Positions 1 to 11,605 of a stretch of DNA of 64,000 bases are shown in pieces. The position numbers and the translations under genes are program-made. The stretch's first letter is position 1. Every line of letters begins with the position of its first letter. Source of the DNA: Calothrix sp. NIES-3974 (lineage in GTDB: Bacteria > Cyanobacteriota > Cyanobacteriia > Cyanobacteriales > Nostocaceae); assembly GCF_002368395.1 (NCBI RefSeq), contig NZ_AP018254.1, positions 3,410,001 to 3,474,000 on the forward strand, in the 5' to 3' direction. Under the pieces are notes generated by a model that did no database searches, had not been told where the DNA came from, and saw nothing but the letters and a program-made list of their open reading frames with translations.

Positions 1-303
1 ATCCAAACCGAAGGTAGCAATAGCAGCAAACCAGTTCATTCCGGAACCCTCGGATTAATTGAAAAAGCTGCACCCACCTTAGCCGCAGCCTACGAAATTT
101 CCCGTGTTGTGCCAGTTCCCGTACTGTGTGCTTCCGGCATTTCCAACGTCACCGCACCTCTGGCGATCGCGACCGGTGCTGCTGGTGTGGGTGTTGGTTC
201 CGCAGTTAACCAACTGAATAGCGAAGTTGCCATGATTGCCGTTGTCCGTGGATTGGTGGAGGCTTTAGCAACCGCTCACACTTCCTACTGCGCTTTTGCG
301 TAG
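1..303 (+). CDS. ycf23: Ycf23-like protein (DUF561), 3' part
   Basis: The frame is open from the window edge to a TAG at 301-303, so only the last 100 residues are present. The sequence has the Ycf23 C-terminal pattern: HSGTLGLIEKAAPTLAAAYEIS, then PVLCASGISNVTAPLAIA and GAAGVGVGSAVN, a TIM-barrel-like phosphate-binding run of glycines. Ycf23 is a conserved cyanobacterial and plastid protein; its biochemical role is not established. It ends about 270 bp before the convergent eno gene. Family assignment is from remembered conservation. Confidence 0.8.
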   Translation: MQTEGSNSSKPVHSGTLGLIEKAAPTLAAAYEISRVVPVPVLCASGISNVTAPLAIATGAAGVGVGSAVNQLNSEVAMIAVVRGLVEALATAHTSYCAFA

Positions 304-412
304 TCTGTAGAGGATACAGGATGCAGGATGGGGAAAATGAGTTTGATTTATAAGCGTTGTTATTCCCAACATGTATCCTGTTAGCAATGTATTTGTAAAT
401 ATTCCAATTCAT

Positions 413-441
413 GTAGAAACGACCCGTCGGGTCGTCTCTAC
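413..441. repeat. palindromic repeat, ACCCGTCGGGT core (type B)
   Basis: The arms GTAGA(A/G)ACG and CGTCTCTAC surround the core ACCCGTCGGGT. It lies between the ycf23 and eno stop codons. The same arms with this or another core recur across the window. Confidence 0.85.
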
Positions 442-497
442 CTCATCCAAAACCCGGTGTTGCTGATTTGATGGATGAAATTAATTCGTTGGATTAT

Positions 498-525
498 GTA
501 GAGACGCGATATATCGCGTCTCTAC
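498..525. repeat. palindromic repeat, GCGATATATCGC core (type A)
   Basis: A perfect 28-bp palindrome with arms GTAGAGACG and CGTCTCTAC around GCGATATATCGC or its inner part. It sits just after the eno stop and could also fold as a hairpin in the 3' UTR. Confidence 0.9.
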
Positions 526-572
526 ATTATTTCAAATTTATCCCTGGATTCAGCAACCCCCAAAATCCAAAA

Positions 573-2462
<1,890 letters not shown>

Positions 2463-3107
2463 ATGACCAAACCTCAAACTCATTCCCAAACTCACCCCTA
2501 TCTTTCACTGATGAGCATACCCCCAGGTTATATCAATGCAATGGGGTATGTGGACGCATCGGAAGTTAACGGACCTGGATGTCGTGCAGTGCTTTGGGTA
2601 CAAGGTTGTATGCGCGAGTGTGGAGGATGTTTTAATCCAGCTTCCTGGTCATTTGAAATTAATCAGTTGATGTCGGTGGAACATTTAGCGGAGCGGATTA
2701 TCGCTGATAAGCGCAATCAAGGGGTGACATTTTCCGGGGGAGAACCATTTTGGCAAGCACCAGCTTTAGCGAATTTAGCACGGAAAGTGAAAGCTGCGGG
2801 CTTAAATGTGATGTCATTTACTGGATTTACCCTAGAACAGCTACAATCACCCTATGCCCCAGCTGGTGCGCAAGATTTATTAGACCAGTTGGATATTTTG
2901 ATTGATGGTCCCTATATTCAATCTCAAGCCATTAATGACCCGAATTCACCGGTTTCCTCCCGCAATCAACGGGTACATATCTTTAATCCAGCTTTAAGTG
3001 GGCAAATTAGTTGGGCTAGTGACCAAATTGAGGTACATATTTTTAAAGATGGTAGTCGTTTAGTCACAGGTTATCGCGGACAGTTAGTATTTAATGAAGC
3101 GGATTAA
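2463..3107 (+). CDS. radical-SAM activating-enzyme-like protein (NrdG/PflA type)
   Basis: About 214 residues from the ATG at 2463; an ATG at 2511 (MSIPPGY) is an equally possible start. The motif GCMRECGGCFNP supplies CX3CX2C for a [4Fe-4S] cluster and SAM, and VTFSGGEPFWQ is the SAM-binding GGE motif. Short proteins of this type in the 4Fe-4S single-cluster family include activators of glycyl-radical enzymes such as anaerobic ribonucleotide reductase. No glycyl-radical enzyme gene is in this window, so the partner is unknown and the NrdG role is inference. The open frame extends upstream to 2316 but that stretch is not protein-like. Confidence 0.8.
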   Translation: MTKPQTHSQTHPYLSLMSIPPGYINAMGYVDASEVNGPGCRAVLWVQGCMRECGGCFNPASWSFEINQLMSVEHLAERIIADKRNQGVTFSGGEPFWQAPALANLARKVKAAGLNVMSFTGFTLEQLQSPYAPAGAQDLLDQLDILIDGPYIQSQAINDPNSPVSSRNQRVHIFNPALSGQISWASDQIEVHIFKDGSRLVTGYRGQLVFNEAD

Positions 3108-3126
3108 TTGTATACCAATCTGACAT

Positions 3127-3151
3127 GTAGAGACGCAATATATTGCGTCTC
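3127..3151. repeat. palindromic repeat, type A variant
   Basis: GTAGAGACGCAATA followed by its near complement; a GCAATATATTGC variant of the type A palindrome. It forms the left edge of the tandem repeat that follows. Confidence 0.75.
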
Positions 3152-3275
3152 AGATTCTGGATGTATTACGTATTGTGTCTGAATATTCTGTATTTATTGC
3201 ATATCGCGTCTCAGATTCTGGATGTATTACGTATTGCGTCTGAATATTCTGTATTTATTGCATATCGCGTCTCAT
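3145..3275. repeat. two tandem 61-bp repeats
   Basis: Units start at 3145 and 3206 (GCGTCTCAGATTCTGGATG...), with a partial third from 3267. Each carries the half-palindrome GCGTCTC or ATCGCGTCTC, so the array seems to have grown from a type A palindrome. It lies downstream of the radical-SAM gene and has no credible coding content. Confidence 0.8.
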
Positions 3276-3390
3276 ATTCTGGATTCATCTTCTGGATGTA
3301 TTACATATTTCATCTGATATTTGGTATTTATTAAATATTACGTATTGCGTCCTAATACGGTTGGGTTAATCATATTTCGTGGTGATTTCG

Positions 3391-3416
3391 GGAGACGCGA
3401 TATATCGCGTCTCTAC
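3391..3416. repeat. palindromic repeat, type A
   Basis: GGAGACGCGATATATCGC followed by GTCTCTAC; nearly identical to the copy at 498. Confidence 0.8.
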
Positions 3417-3496
3417 AGATGATAATTTTGGTTGGAATCCAAAATGTCAAATCCAAAATCGTAATATCAGATAATTGTAATCAAAACCTGAATTCT

Positions 3497-3537
3497 AATC
3501 CAAAATCTAAAATCCAAAATCCAAAATCCAAAATCCT
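3497..3537. repeat. AAAATCC heptamer tract (STRR-like)
   Basis: About five tandem copies of AAAATCC or AAAATCT run up to the prmA stop. Short tandemly repeated heptamers of this kind are typical of heterocystous cyanobacteria. Another tract is at 59675. Confidence 0.8.
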
Positions 3538-4497
3538 CTAAAATCCACATTGGTGGACAAACCCGACCCATTCATCTAAATAAATACTGTCGATTAATCT
3601 CAATCCGTTTTGACTTAATGCGGATTCCACTTCACTTTCCATATCTTGATTAAAACCAGCAGTAATCAAAATCCCTCCAGTGGTGGAAGGACGTAAAGCT
3701 TGTTGATATTCCGATGCAAGTTGGATATGTACCCGACCGAGAATATTGGCAACAATAAAATCAAAATTAGCAGTTGCTGGAATCACTGTTAAATCTTCCC
3801 CACGATGAATATCTCCCCCTAACCAATGTCCTAAATCACTACCGCTACCTAAACTACCCTGCTTGACAGTAACTTGGGTCTCGACATTGTTGTCTATAAC
3901 CATCTCACGGGTTGCTTGAGTGGCGATCGCGTCATTGTCTACGGCTAAAACTTGTGTTCCTAATTTGGCCAGAGCTACACTGAGTATTCCCGAACCGCAA
4001 CCTAAGTCTAATCCACGCATTCCCTCTTGAATATGGCGTTCCATCAGTTGTAGAGCCAATATGGTAGCTGGGTGAAAACCGCTACCAAAAGCTAGGGATG
4101 GTCTGGTTTTAATAATCATGCGATCGCCTAAACCTGGGTTGTGGGATTTCGCGATCGCAAATTTTTCACCGATTTCCTGGACATTCACCCAAACATTCCC
4201 TGTTACGGGGATTTGCTCAACTAGTTTTTCCCTGATTTGGGTGACTAATCCAGTACGCTGGAGGGAATGAAAACTATTCTCAATCACCTGTATCTGGGAA
4301 TAAACCTGAATATCTGAAGCTAAATATAAACAAATGTGAAATTCCCATGTATGGGTTGGACTGCTCAAGTTTGTCAAATTTGTTGAGGAATACCTATCAA
4401 TCCGTATTTCTGGACAAAAACCTGTTTTGGCTAACAAACTATAAACCCAATCAACCCCTTCACCCGTAGCATCCAAGCTTAATTCAATCCATGACAT
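3538..4497 (-). CDS. prmA: ribosomal protein L11 methyltransferase
   Basis: SAM-dependent methyltransferase that modifies ribosomal protein L11. Of the 319 residues, the C-terminal half holds the Rossmann fold: GLDLGCGSGILSVALA binds SAM, LAVDNDAIA is motif II, and FIVANILGRV is the family's NIL motif. The N-terminal half matches the substrate-recognition domain (begins MSWIELSLDATGEGVDW). It is monocistronic on the minus strand. Length and motifs are normal. Confidence 0.95.
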   Translation of the reverse strand: MSWIELSLDATGEGVDWVYSLLAKTGFCPEIRIDRYSSTNLTNLSSPTHTWEFHICLYLASDIQVYSQIQVIENSFHSLQRTGLVTQIREKLVEQIPVTGNVWVNVQEIGEKFAIAKSHNPGLGDRMIIKTRPSLAFGSGFHPATILALQLMERHIQEGMRGLDLGCGSGILSVALAKLGTQVLAVDNDAIATQATREMVIDNNVETQVTVKQGSLGSGSDLGHWLGGDIHRGEDLTVIPATANFDFIVANILGRVHIQLASEYQQALRPSTTGGILITAGFNQDMESEVESALSQNGLRLIDSIYLDEWVGFVHQCGF

Positions 4498-4596
4498 ATT
4501 TGGGGATATCTTCCTTATTTATAACTACGAGCGATTATTTGTTGACTGGTGAGTTAATTTAAGGGAATTTTACCAATTTGGCAAGTTAAATTCCCC

Positions 4597-4625
4597 GTAG
4601 AGACGACCGAACGGGTCGTCTCTAC
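4597..4625. repeat. palindromic repeat, type B
   Basis: GTAGAGACGACC, then GAAC, then GGGTCGTCTCTAC. It lies between prmA and the next minus-strand gene. Confidence 0.85.
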
Positions 4626-4684
4626 GGACTATCCCTGTCCCTAACAGATACAGTCAAAAACCAAATTGAATTCCTATATAACCA

Positions 4685-5587
4685 TCAACCGTTTACCACT
4701 AACTCTAAACCCTCCCTGGCTAATAATCCCTTCGGGAAAGCCAGTTGAATCAACGATTGAGCTTCGTCTAAAAACTCATCACTATCATCTGGGTGGTGGT
4801 GAGAAATCACCAACTGTTTTGCGTTGACTTCCCTTGCCAAATCCACCGCTACTTGCCAATGGGACTTATCATCATAATTACGGGGCATTAAGGGAGTATA
4901 GGCTGCATTAGCAATCAATAAATCGACATTCCGTACTAACTCAATCGTGCGATCACGATCGCTCGGTTCCATATTTTCACACAAATCCGTCACATAGGCG
5001 ACACTACAGTTACCCCAAGTTACTCGAAAACCGATAGATTTTTGATTTTGATTGACGAATGCAGTGTTCACCATAATTCCATCAATCTCAATCCCATTCC
5101 CAGGAACCACATTATGAAACTTCAATTCCGACTGCATCGCTTGCAGAGGATAGGGGAAATGGGGTTGTAACATTTGGTCACATAAACATTGTTTAATGGA
5201 AGCCCCATTCGATGCTGCTGTTCCGTAGATATGAAAACAATTTTCACTGACAAAAGCGGGAGCAAAAAAGGGAAAACCTTGGATATGATTTGACTGGGAA
5301 TTGCTAAAAAATAAATGAGCCTCAATTGGTTGGGGTAAATTTTTCCAACTATTTCCCAGGATTCGTAACCCTGTTCCCCCATCAAAAATCAAATATTTAC
5401 CAGCAATATCCATTTCCAAACAAGCCGTGTTACCCCCATAGCGGTGAGAATTCACACCAGGGGTGGGAATTAAACCCCGTACACCCCAAAATCGGACAAT
5501 AAAATCACTTTGTTCTTGCTGCTGATGTTCTGACATTCGCCGAGTCACTAAATTAGATTGAGGTTGCGACAAATCTGGATTTGACAT
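4685..5587 (-). CDS. MBL-fold protein with degenerate metal site
   Basis: A 300-residue protein whose layout follows a metallo-beta-lactamase-fold family: FWGVRGLIPTPG, RYGGNTACLEM, FDGGTGLR, then HIQGFPFF. Where active members have HxHxDH just before IQGFPFF, this protein reads FSNSQSNHIQGF and keeps only the last histidine. The usual later acidic ligand region reads VTDLCENM, and ISHHHPDD keeps histidines near the C-terminus. Catalysis by the standard two-metal mechanism is therefore doubtful; a binding or structural role is possible. It starts 14 bp after the panD stop on the same strand, so the two may be co-transcribed. Confidence 0.75.
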   Translation of the reverse strand: MSNPDLSQPQSNLVTRRMSEHQQQEQSDFIVRFWGVRGLIPTPGVNSHRYGGNTACLEMDIAGKYLIFDGGTGLRILGNSWKNLPQPIEAHLFFSNSQSNHIQGFPFFAPAFVSENCFHIYGTAASNGASIKQCLCDQMLQPHFPYPLQAMQSELKFHNVVPGNGIEIDGIMVNTAFVNQNQKSIGFRVTWGNCSVAYVTDLCENMEPSDRDRTIELVRNVDLLIANAAYTPLMPRNYDDKSHWQVAVDLAREVNAKQLVISHHHPDDSDEFLDEAQSLIQLAFPKGLLAREGLELVVNG

Positions 5588-5601
5588 AATTATGTGGGGG
5601 C

Positions 5602-5985
5602 TTAAATTGAACTGAGTAGGTCATCGTAGTAACGCACTTCCAGAATTCGGTTATTTTCATCAACGATGACAACCGTCGGTGAGTAGTTTTTTAACTCATT
5701 CTCAGACAACTGCCCGTAAGACATTATAATCAAGCGATCGCCAGAAATGCCTAGACGTGCTGCCGCCCCATTTAACTCAATCGCTCCAGAATTAGCTGAA
5801 GCTGGAATTGCGTATGTAACCAGACGCTCTCCATTGGTGACGTTCACTACTTGCACCTGTTCGTATGGTAGTATACCCGCACGCTCCATGAGAATACGGT
5901 CAATACTGATACTGCCAACATAATGTAAATTTGCAGCCGTCAAGGTGCAATTATGAATCTTAGCCAATAAAACTGTGCGTAGCAT
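5602..5985 (-). CDS. panD: aspartate 1-decarboxylase (pyruvoyl enzyme)
   Basis: Makes beta-alanine from L-aspartate for pantothenate and CoA synthesis. The start [13 protein letters not shown] at 5985 fits the family; the longer open frame to 6078 adds 31 unrelated residues. From this start the self-cleavage site YVGSISID places Gly24-Ser25 exactly where the proenzyme is cut to create the pyruvoyl group. The 127-residue length is normal, and the C-terminal RLIIMSYG is characteristic. The MBL-fold gene follows after 14 bp. Confidence 0.95.
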   Translation of the reverse strand: MLRTVLLAKIHNCTLTAANLHYVGSISIDRILMERAGILPYEQVQVVNVTNGERLVTYAIPASANSGAIELNGAAARLGISGDRLIIMSYGQLSENELKNYSPTVVIVDENNRILEVRYYDDLLSSI

Positions 5986-6168
5986 ATCCAGCAATGGGGA
6001 ATGGGGGAACAGGAAATAGGGTGCGGGGAGTAAGGTAGAGACAACCTGACAGGTCGTCTGCACTAGATATTTAATCATTTATTTATTATTCAATTTCCCC
6101 TCCACCCCCTTTCCCTACTGACGACCGTATTCTGTATTCTGTCTCCTTAATTGACCCCTATCCCTCAG

Positions 6169-6687
6169 CTACTTAGCACCGGCTTTAATACATTGTTCGA
6201 CTAGGGGTTGAACCTTATCCACATCTTGCCAACCAAGGATTTCCGTCACTTTCTTTTCCAGATTTTTGTAGGAACGGAAAAATTCAGCGATTTCATCAAG
6301 GCGGTGGGGAGGAACATCGCGCAGGGATTTAACATTGGCATAACGCGGATCTTTGTCTGGTACACAAAGAATTTTTTCATCGCGATCGCCGCCGTCAATC
6401 ATTTCTAACATACCAATTGGTCGTGCTGCTATTATACACCCAGGAAATGTGGGTTCATCCATCATCACCATCCCATCTAGGGGGTCGCCATCATCGGCTA
6501 AGGTATTGGGGACAAATCCGTAATCATAGGGATATTTCACCGATGAGTACAACACCCGATCGAGGGTAAAAGCGTTTAAATCCTTATCAAATTCGTATTT
6601 ATTTTTGCTACCACCAGTAATTTCAATTAGTACATTAATAATACCTGGCTTTGGCTGGGCTGGGATCAGCGATAAATCCACAATCAA
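6169..6687 (-). CDS. ppa: inorganic pyrophosphatase, family I
   Basis: Hydrolyses pyrophosphate to drive biosynthesis in the cytoplasm. 172 residues, the usual bacterial length. It shows [22 protein letters not shown] and the family signature [11 protein letters not shown] with the Mg2+-binding aspartates. It lies upstream of panD on the same strand, about 180 bp away, so a shared transcript is possible but not evident. Confidence 0.97.
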   Translation of the reverse strand: MIVDLSLIPAQPKPGIINVLIEITGGSKNKYEFDKDLNAFTLDRVLYSSVKYPYDYGFVPNTLADDGDPLDGMVMMDEPTFPGCIIAARPIGMLEMIDGGDRDEKILCVPDKDPRYANVKSLRDVPPHRLDEIAEFFRSYKNLEKKVTEILGWQDVDKVQPLVEQCIKAGAK

Positions 6688-7162
6688 ACTCCTTGCTGAA
6701 TCAGTTAAACTCGAAAATCAAATTCGCAGCTAATTTATTTAATAGCTCCGTGTAGAATTTTAGGACTATTTGTACCTTTATGCCTAAACAGGCCAATTTT
6801 TGGATTTTAGATTTTAGATTTTGGATTGCAAACACCATCCCTCGCGAGAAAATAGGGAGTAGAGACGCGACATATCGCCTCTGGAAGGGGAGCAGAAATG
6901 ATCTATTGTCCTATTTGGTTGTCCTCAAATAACATGGAGCACTAGCGTAGGTATTACATTTCGGTCACTCCTGTAGAGACGACCCATCGGGTCGTCTCTA
7001 CGGACTATCCCTACTCCCCACTATCCTCCGATTCGGGGACGGCTGCACCAAATCAGGTCTCTATTCCCTAATCCCTACTCCCTAATATTAAAGATTTGTA
7101 TATATATCCCATTGATAAATGTTACATAATATTCAAGGTAAATTTTTTCACAATAAATAAAT
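6688..7162. other. intergenic spacer with palindromic repeats
   Basis: Holds an imperfect type A palindrome at 6859-6883 and a type B palindrome at 6973-7001. The ppa and DUF427 promoters should be here. No gene is seen. Confidence 0.6.
6973..7001. repeat. palindromic repeat, type B
   Basis: GTAGAGACGACCCATCGGGT followed by CGTCTCTAC; nearly a perfect palindrome. Confidence 0.85.
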
Positions 7163-7447
7163 ATGGCAAAGGCAATTTGGAACGGCGCTATCCTCGCGGA
7201 GAGCGACGAGACCATTGTGGTGGAGGGAAATCACTATTTTCCTCCAGATACAATTAATCGGGAGTATTTTCAAGACAGCACTACCCACACCACCTGTCCG
7301 TGGAAAGGTGTAGCTAGCTATTACACAATAGTTGTCAATGGTCAACAAAATAAGGATGCTGCTTGGTACTACCCCAGCGCGAAGGAAAAAGCCAAAAATA
7401 TTGAAGGCTATGTGGCTTTTTGGCGTGGGGTGACAGTGGAACCTTAA
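7163..7447 (+). CDS. DUF427 family protein
   Basis: 94 residues matching the small DUF427 fold: AIWNGAILAESDET, then VEGNHYFPPD, TTHTTCPWKGVASYYTI and AAWYYPSAKEKAKNIEGYVAFWRGV. The family is widespread in bacteria and fungi; its function is unproven. It is monocistronic, and a hairpin follows the stop. Confidence 0.88.
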   Translation: MAKAIWNGAILAESDETIVVEGNHYFPPDTINREYFQDSTTHTTCPWKGVASYYTIVVNGQQNKDAAWYYPSAKEKAKNIEGYVAFWRGVTVEP

Positions 7448-7452
7448 TATTT

Positions 7453-7487
7453 CAGAAGTCAGGTTTCTTGGATAAAACCGGCTTCTG
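7453..7487 (+). terminator. hairpin after DUF427 gene
   Basis: CAGAAGTCAGGTTT pairs with AAACCGGCTTCTG with one bulge, beginning 6 bp after the stop codon. There is no clear T-run, so termination is likely but not certain. Confidence 0.5.
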
Positions 7488-7565
7488 ACCTCACGCAAAA
7501 TCTAGATTTTGTCTACTTTCCCCAGCTTTCCGCAAAATCTAAAATCCAAAATCTAAAATTAAATA

Positions 7566-8192
7566 TTATTTGTCCCCATTCCCTGGTAATATCAACTGCC
7601 ATTCTTGGCTTTGGGGATTCCAGAGGGGATATGGTGTTTCCCCGACTACGTAGGGACCCCAGTAACGACGGGAGCCATCTTGGGCAAAGGCGACAATTAT
7701 ATCTCCTGGTTCTAGGGTCAGGTTTCCGTTAGGTAGGGATAGCAGCATCCCGGTGCTACTGCCTTCTTGGGGGGCAAAATCCCAGTGGACGGGTAGGTGG
7801 TTTTTACTTGGGTTGGCTGATTGACTGTTACTTTTAAGACTTTGATTTTCTGGATTACGTGTCAGTAGGGCAAGGCGAACTGGATGGTCGGTTTGGTTAC
7901 TAGCACGGAATTTCCCTTGAGTACCGTTGTTGTTGAAGTTACTTCCATAGGCTAGTAATTTCTTAGGTGTAGTGGTGGTAGAGTTAGTCGTGGCAGTATC
8001 CGCGATCGCGAGGCTACTTCCTTGGGATACGCTATCTTGAGCATGATTCTCTTTGGAGATGGCTGCGACTTCGGATACGGCAGGTTCAAATGTGACACTG
8101 AACTGGTAAAATCCAGCAAATATACCGAGTGTACCCAAGCAGAAGGCAAGGAGAAATAAACGACGAGACTTTATCGATTGCATCGGGATCAA
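7566..8192 (-). CDS. conserved-type secreted or anchored protein of unknown function
   Basis: 208 residues. A basic start and a hydrophobic run (RRLFLLAFCLGTLGIFAGFY) act as signal peptide or membrane anchor. A low-complexity linker rich in S, T, N and A follows to about residue 75. The C-terminal part contains VRLALLTRN, HWDFAPQEG, LTLEPGDIIVAFAQDGSRRY and WGPYVVGET, which looks like a small beta-rich extracellular domain. An ATG three codons in (8183) is an alternative start. I do not recognise a named family. Confidence 0.65.
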   Translation of the reverse strand: MIPMQSIKSRRLFLLAFCLGTLGIFAGFYQFSVTFEPAVSEVAAISKENHAQDSVSQGSSLAIADTATTNSTTTTPKKLLAYGSNFNNNGTQGKFRASNQTDHPVRLALLTRNPENQSLKSNSQSANPSKNHLPVHWDFAPQEGSSTGMLLSLPNGNLTLEPGDIIVAFAQDGSRRYWGPYVVGETPYPLWNPQSQEWQLILPGNGDK

Positions 8193-9012
8193 TAATTATA
8201 TTTGAGAGAATACTTAGAAAGAAATAGGTTTAGATATCAGGGGATCAATGATATATTCAATGTTCCCTAGGAGTTTGTTGTTGCTCTGCCCATAAAAAAT
8301 ATCTCAGCCAAAACTTAAGTCTTGACTAGGAATCTAAAATCATCAGCACGACTAAAGAATTTAGGTGCTAATTCAGTCGAAATCTTTGAGGGAAGACCGC
8401 CAATATTTCAAAAATCCAGCCACTCAATGGATAGGGAAACAGAGTTATATATATCACATCATCTTGCCTGATAATCCCTGATTCTTGTGGTTAGAGATTA
8501 ATTTACCAAGAATATTGGTATTGGTTTATGTCTAAACTGATACCTAAATCATTCTGGATTAGGTATAGGCAAATATTTTCGTTAATTTTTCTATTCAATT
8601 GTGTCAAAAAAAACATGTCGCACTGACTTACAAAAAAGTATGTCAGGGAATGCATCAAATATCAAAATTACAAACCTGATTATTTCGCCTCCAACGAGAA
8701 AAGTCAACAGAATCTTGGGGTAAAATATTCCTCAAATCACTGTGCCTATCCCCATTAAAGCGGGAAACATCAAGTCCATATTCATATTTTAGCGATATTT
8801 AATATAACCTGTGTTTAAGATCCATATAATCTGGGTCTTCCCTTGCTTTTAAATCAGGAGTAGGGGATAAGGAGAGTGGCGAAACGTTTTTCATGCTTGG
8901 CTTTGCCGTAAGCGTCAGCCGAACGGTTGTGTAAAAACGTTAATGGGGAACTCCTGAGAAAACTTGTACTCTTTCCTATCTCCGACTTCCTAACCACCTA
9001 ATTCATACAGCC
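8193..9012. other. 820-bp intergenic region
   Basis: AT-rich, with no protein-like frame on either strand. Near 8900 is a repeat-like segment (GGCTTTGCCGTAAGCGTCAGCC) of a kind common between cyanobacterial genes. Promoters for the two divergent flanking genes must lie here. Confidence 0.5.
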
Positions 9013-9342
9013 ATGCAAGATACTCGTTTAAATATACTCGTAAGTGCGATCGCGCAACGTTCTCAACAATGGTTATCTAACCCCTGGAGACGCATCTCCA
9101 TGATTATCATCAGTTTTCTCTTTGGGGTTTTCATGGGAACTGCCATTTCCACGACTGCGGGACAACGCGCAACCCTGGATATTTATATTGCCGCAATTCT
9201 TACAGCCGTAGCGGAAATCATTAGTTTCATATTTTATCGCCGTTCCAGTATGAAAAGGGGGGGATGGGTGGAAATGATTAATATTTTCAAAATCGGTTTT
9301 ATTTATAGCTTGTTTATTGAAGCCTTTAAATTGGGTTCCTAA
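9013..9342 (+). CDS. ycf20: Ycf20-like protein (DUF565)
   Basis: 109 residues with the Ycf20 pattern: LSNPWRRISMIIISFLFGVFMG, then AISTTAGQRATLDIYIAAI, then YRR. At least two membrane segments are evident (about 30-48 and 58-76). Ycf20 proteins are conserved in cyanobacteria and plastids and are linked to non-photochemical quenching in algae and plants; the bacterial role is inferred only. It converges on leuC with 23 bp between stops. Confidence 0.88.
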   Translation: MQDTRLNILVSAIAQRSQQWLSNPWRRISMIIISFLFGVFMGTAISTTAGQRATLDIYIAAILTAVAEIISFIFYRRSSMKRGGWVEMINIFKIGFIYSLFIEAFKLGS

Positions 9343-9365
9343 AACAAGAAAGCCGACTCGACTGT

Positions 9366-10775
9366 TCACCCTTGCAAAAACTCACGGACATCGGTGACTT
9401 CACCAGCGATCGCAGCAGCAGCAACCATCGCTGGACTCATCAATAAAGTCCGTCCGGAAGCGGAACCTTGACGACCTTTAAAATTACGGTTGGAGGAGGA
9501 AGCACTAATTTGTCTACCCATGAGTTTATCAGGATTCATGGCTAAACACATGGAACAACCTGGTTCACGCCATTCAAAACCTGCTTCCGTAAATATACGG
9601 TCAAGTCCTTCGGCTTCCGCTTGTTTTTTGACCCGTTCCGAACCAGGGACAACAAAGGCTTTAATTCCATTGGCGACTCGACGACCTTGAGCTACTTTTG
9701 CTGCTTCCCGCAGGTCACTAATCCGTCCATTGGTGCAACTACCAATAAAGCAAACATCGATTTTTGTGCCGCGAATGGGTTGTCCGGGGGCCAAATCCAT
9801 GTATTCGTAGGCTTCTTTGGCGATAAATCGTTCCTCGTCAGGGAGATAATCAGGGGAAGGGATTATCTGGTCAATACCGATACCTTGTCCCGGAGTAATT
9901 CCCCAAGTTACCGTGGGGGGGATATCTTCAGCATTAAACACAACCACATCATCATACACCGCATCGACATCACTGCGCAGGGAATCCCACCAAGCAACGG
10001 CTTTGTCCCAGTCCGCACCCTGGGGAGCGAATTCCCGGTTTTGGAGGTAATCATAGGTAACTTGGTCAGGGTTGACATAACCGCACCTAGCTCCCCCTTC
10101 GATGGACATATTACACACGGTCATCCGCTCTTCCATATTCATATTGGCAAAGGTGCTACCAGCGTATTCATAGGCATAGCCAACCCCACCTTTAACACCT
10201 AGGGTATGGATAATATGTAAAATTACATCTTTAGCGTAAACACCCGGTTTCAAGGCTCCGTTGACCTCGATTTTGCGGACTTTTAATTTAGACAGGGAAA
10301 GGGTTTGGGAAGCCAACACATCACGGACTTGACTTGTACCAATACCAAACGCGATCGCTCCAAATGCACCGTGGGTAGAAGTATGGCTATCTCCACAGGC
10401 TATAGTCATCCCCGGTTGGGTTAATCCCAGTTCTGGAGCAATGACATGGACAATACCCTGATTACCGGAACCGATATTGTAGAAGCGAATATTGTGTTCC
10501 TGAACATTTTTTTCTAGTTCTTGCATCATCTCCTCTGCTAAAGTATCAGCAAAGGGACGGGCTTGATTCGCGGTGGGAACAATATGATCAACCGTAGCCA
10601 CAGTACGTTCGGGAAACAGGACTTTTAAACCGCGTTCCCGCAACATGGCAAAGGCTTGGGGACTGGTGACTTCATGGATTAGGTGTAAGCCGATAAATAA
10701 CTGTGTTTGTCCAGAAGGCAGCACACCAACTGTATGTAAATCCCAAACTTTATCGAATAAGGTTCCTTTGCTCAT
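9366..10775 (-). CDS. leuC: 3-isopropylmalate dehydratase large subunit
   Basis: Aconitase-family subunit of leucine biosynthesis; with LeuD it isomerises 2- and 3-isopropylmalate. 469 residues, normal length. The [4Fe-4S] ligands lie in [10 protein letters not shown] and [11 protein letters not shown]; the [18 protein letters not shown] segment and the C-terminal RNFKGRQG are also family-typical. No leuD lies next to it in this window, at least not directly downstream, where the convergent ycf20 gene ends. Confidence 0.97.
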   Translation of the reverse strand: MSKGTLFDKVWDLHTVGVLPSGQTQLFIGLHLIHEVTSPQAFAMLRERGLKVLFPERTVATVDHIVPTANQARPFADTLAEEMMQELEKNVQEHNIRFYNIGSGNQGIVHVIAPELGLTQPGMTIACGDSHTSTHGAFGAIAFGIGTSQVRDVLASQTLSLSKLKVRKIEVNGALKPGVYAKDVILHIIHTLGVKGGVGYAYEYAGSTFANMNMEERMTVCNMSIEGGARCGYVNPDQVTYDYLQNREFAPQGADWDKAVAWWDSLRSDVDAVYDDVVVFNAEDIPPTVTWGITPGQGIGIDQIIPSPDYLPDEERFIAKEAYEYMDLAPGQPIRGTKIDVCFIGSCTNGRISDLREAAKVAQGRRVANGIKAFVVPGSERVKKQAEAEGLDRIFTEAGFEWREPGCSMCLAMNPDKLMGRQISASSSNRNFKGRQGSASGRTLLMSPAMVAAAAIAGEVTDVREFLQG

Positions 10776-10825
10776 GTTGACATCCGTAATGCGGTCGGAT
10801 CTTCGATATTAGCAAAAAACGGTCT

Positions 10826-11269
10826 CTACCTCATCCAAAATCTAAAATCCAATTGTTCCAGCATAAATCCGATCAACAAACCAGTGAGGGATAAACCAGC
10901 CAACGTCCAAAAAGTCTGGGTTCGCGAGAACTTTGTCGTTTGAAAGTCGATGCGTGCCAAAATTGTGGCTGCAAGGATAACCAGGACATCTAGAAACAGA
11001 CGAAATCTGGAAATCATGAGAAATAGTACAAAAGCAGCCAAAATCGAAATCAAGAAACTGCGCAAAGCCGAGCGAAATAGAATCAGGGAATAGTAATTTA
11101 ACCTTTTCCAGGGTATAGTTAATAATTCAATCAATAGAAGGATGGCGATCGCAATCAATCCCCACCCATATAGTGACGGTTTTGCATTCGCTAAATTCCA
11201 GCCCAAACTAGAATAGGTGAGCAACATTAATATCAGTGATATCCACGGTAGACGTTGGAATTGAACCAT
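10826..11269 (-). CDS. small integral membrane protein, unknown function
   Basis: 147 residues from the ATG at 11269 (MVQFQRLPWISLIL). The open frame runs upstream to 11335, but the added 22 residues overlap AAAATCC-type repeat DNA. Five hydrophobic segments are evident, among them ISLILMLLTYSSLGW, LIAIAILLLIELLTI, SFLISILAAFVLFLM and LAGLSLTGLLIGFML. It lies 50 bp downstream of leuC on the same strand. Function is not recognised. Confidence 0.7.
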   Translation of the reverse strand: MVQFQRLPWISLILMLLTYSSLGWNLANAKPSLYGWGLIAIAILLLIELLTIPWKRLNYYSLILFRSALRSFLISILAAFVLFLMISRFRLFLDVLVILAATILARIDFQTTKFSRTQTFWTLAGLSLTGLLIGFMLEQLDFRFWMR

Positions 11270-11605
11270 TGTGTAATTAAAATCAAACAATTTTGGATTT
11301 TGGATTAAACCGGGTTTGCGGAAACAGAAAGGCACGCAGTAGCGCTCATAGCGCCTTTATTTTAAAGCTTTTTCGGAACTAGAGCTACTATTACCCCACC
11401 CCATACACCCCATAATCTACAGCAATCCGAAAAACCCAATCACCGGAATGAATAGAAAAGATTACTCCCGTCTCCTAACTATTCTCCATCCTCAAATCCT
11501 AATGATTTTGCCCAAAACCCAAAATTAGGTTAAAAATTTTCTTAAACATTTGTAAACTGTTAGCAGCATAGTAGCCATAGGGCATATCTTGATTAAGGGA
11601 TTCTC
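11270..11605. other. intergenic region upstream of cruF
   Basis: About 330 bp between divergent genes. It contains an AAAATCC-like stretch and AT-rich DNA before cruF. No gene is seen. Confidence 0.5.

Noticed and set aside
3497-3537. CRISPR or minisatellite gene regulation
   Set aside because: Simple AAAATCC heptamers of the STRR type, common in these genomes.
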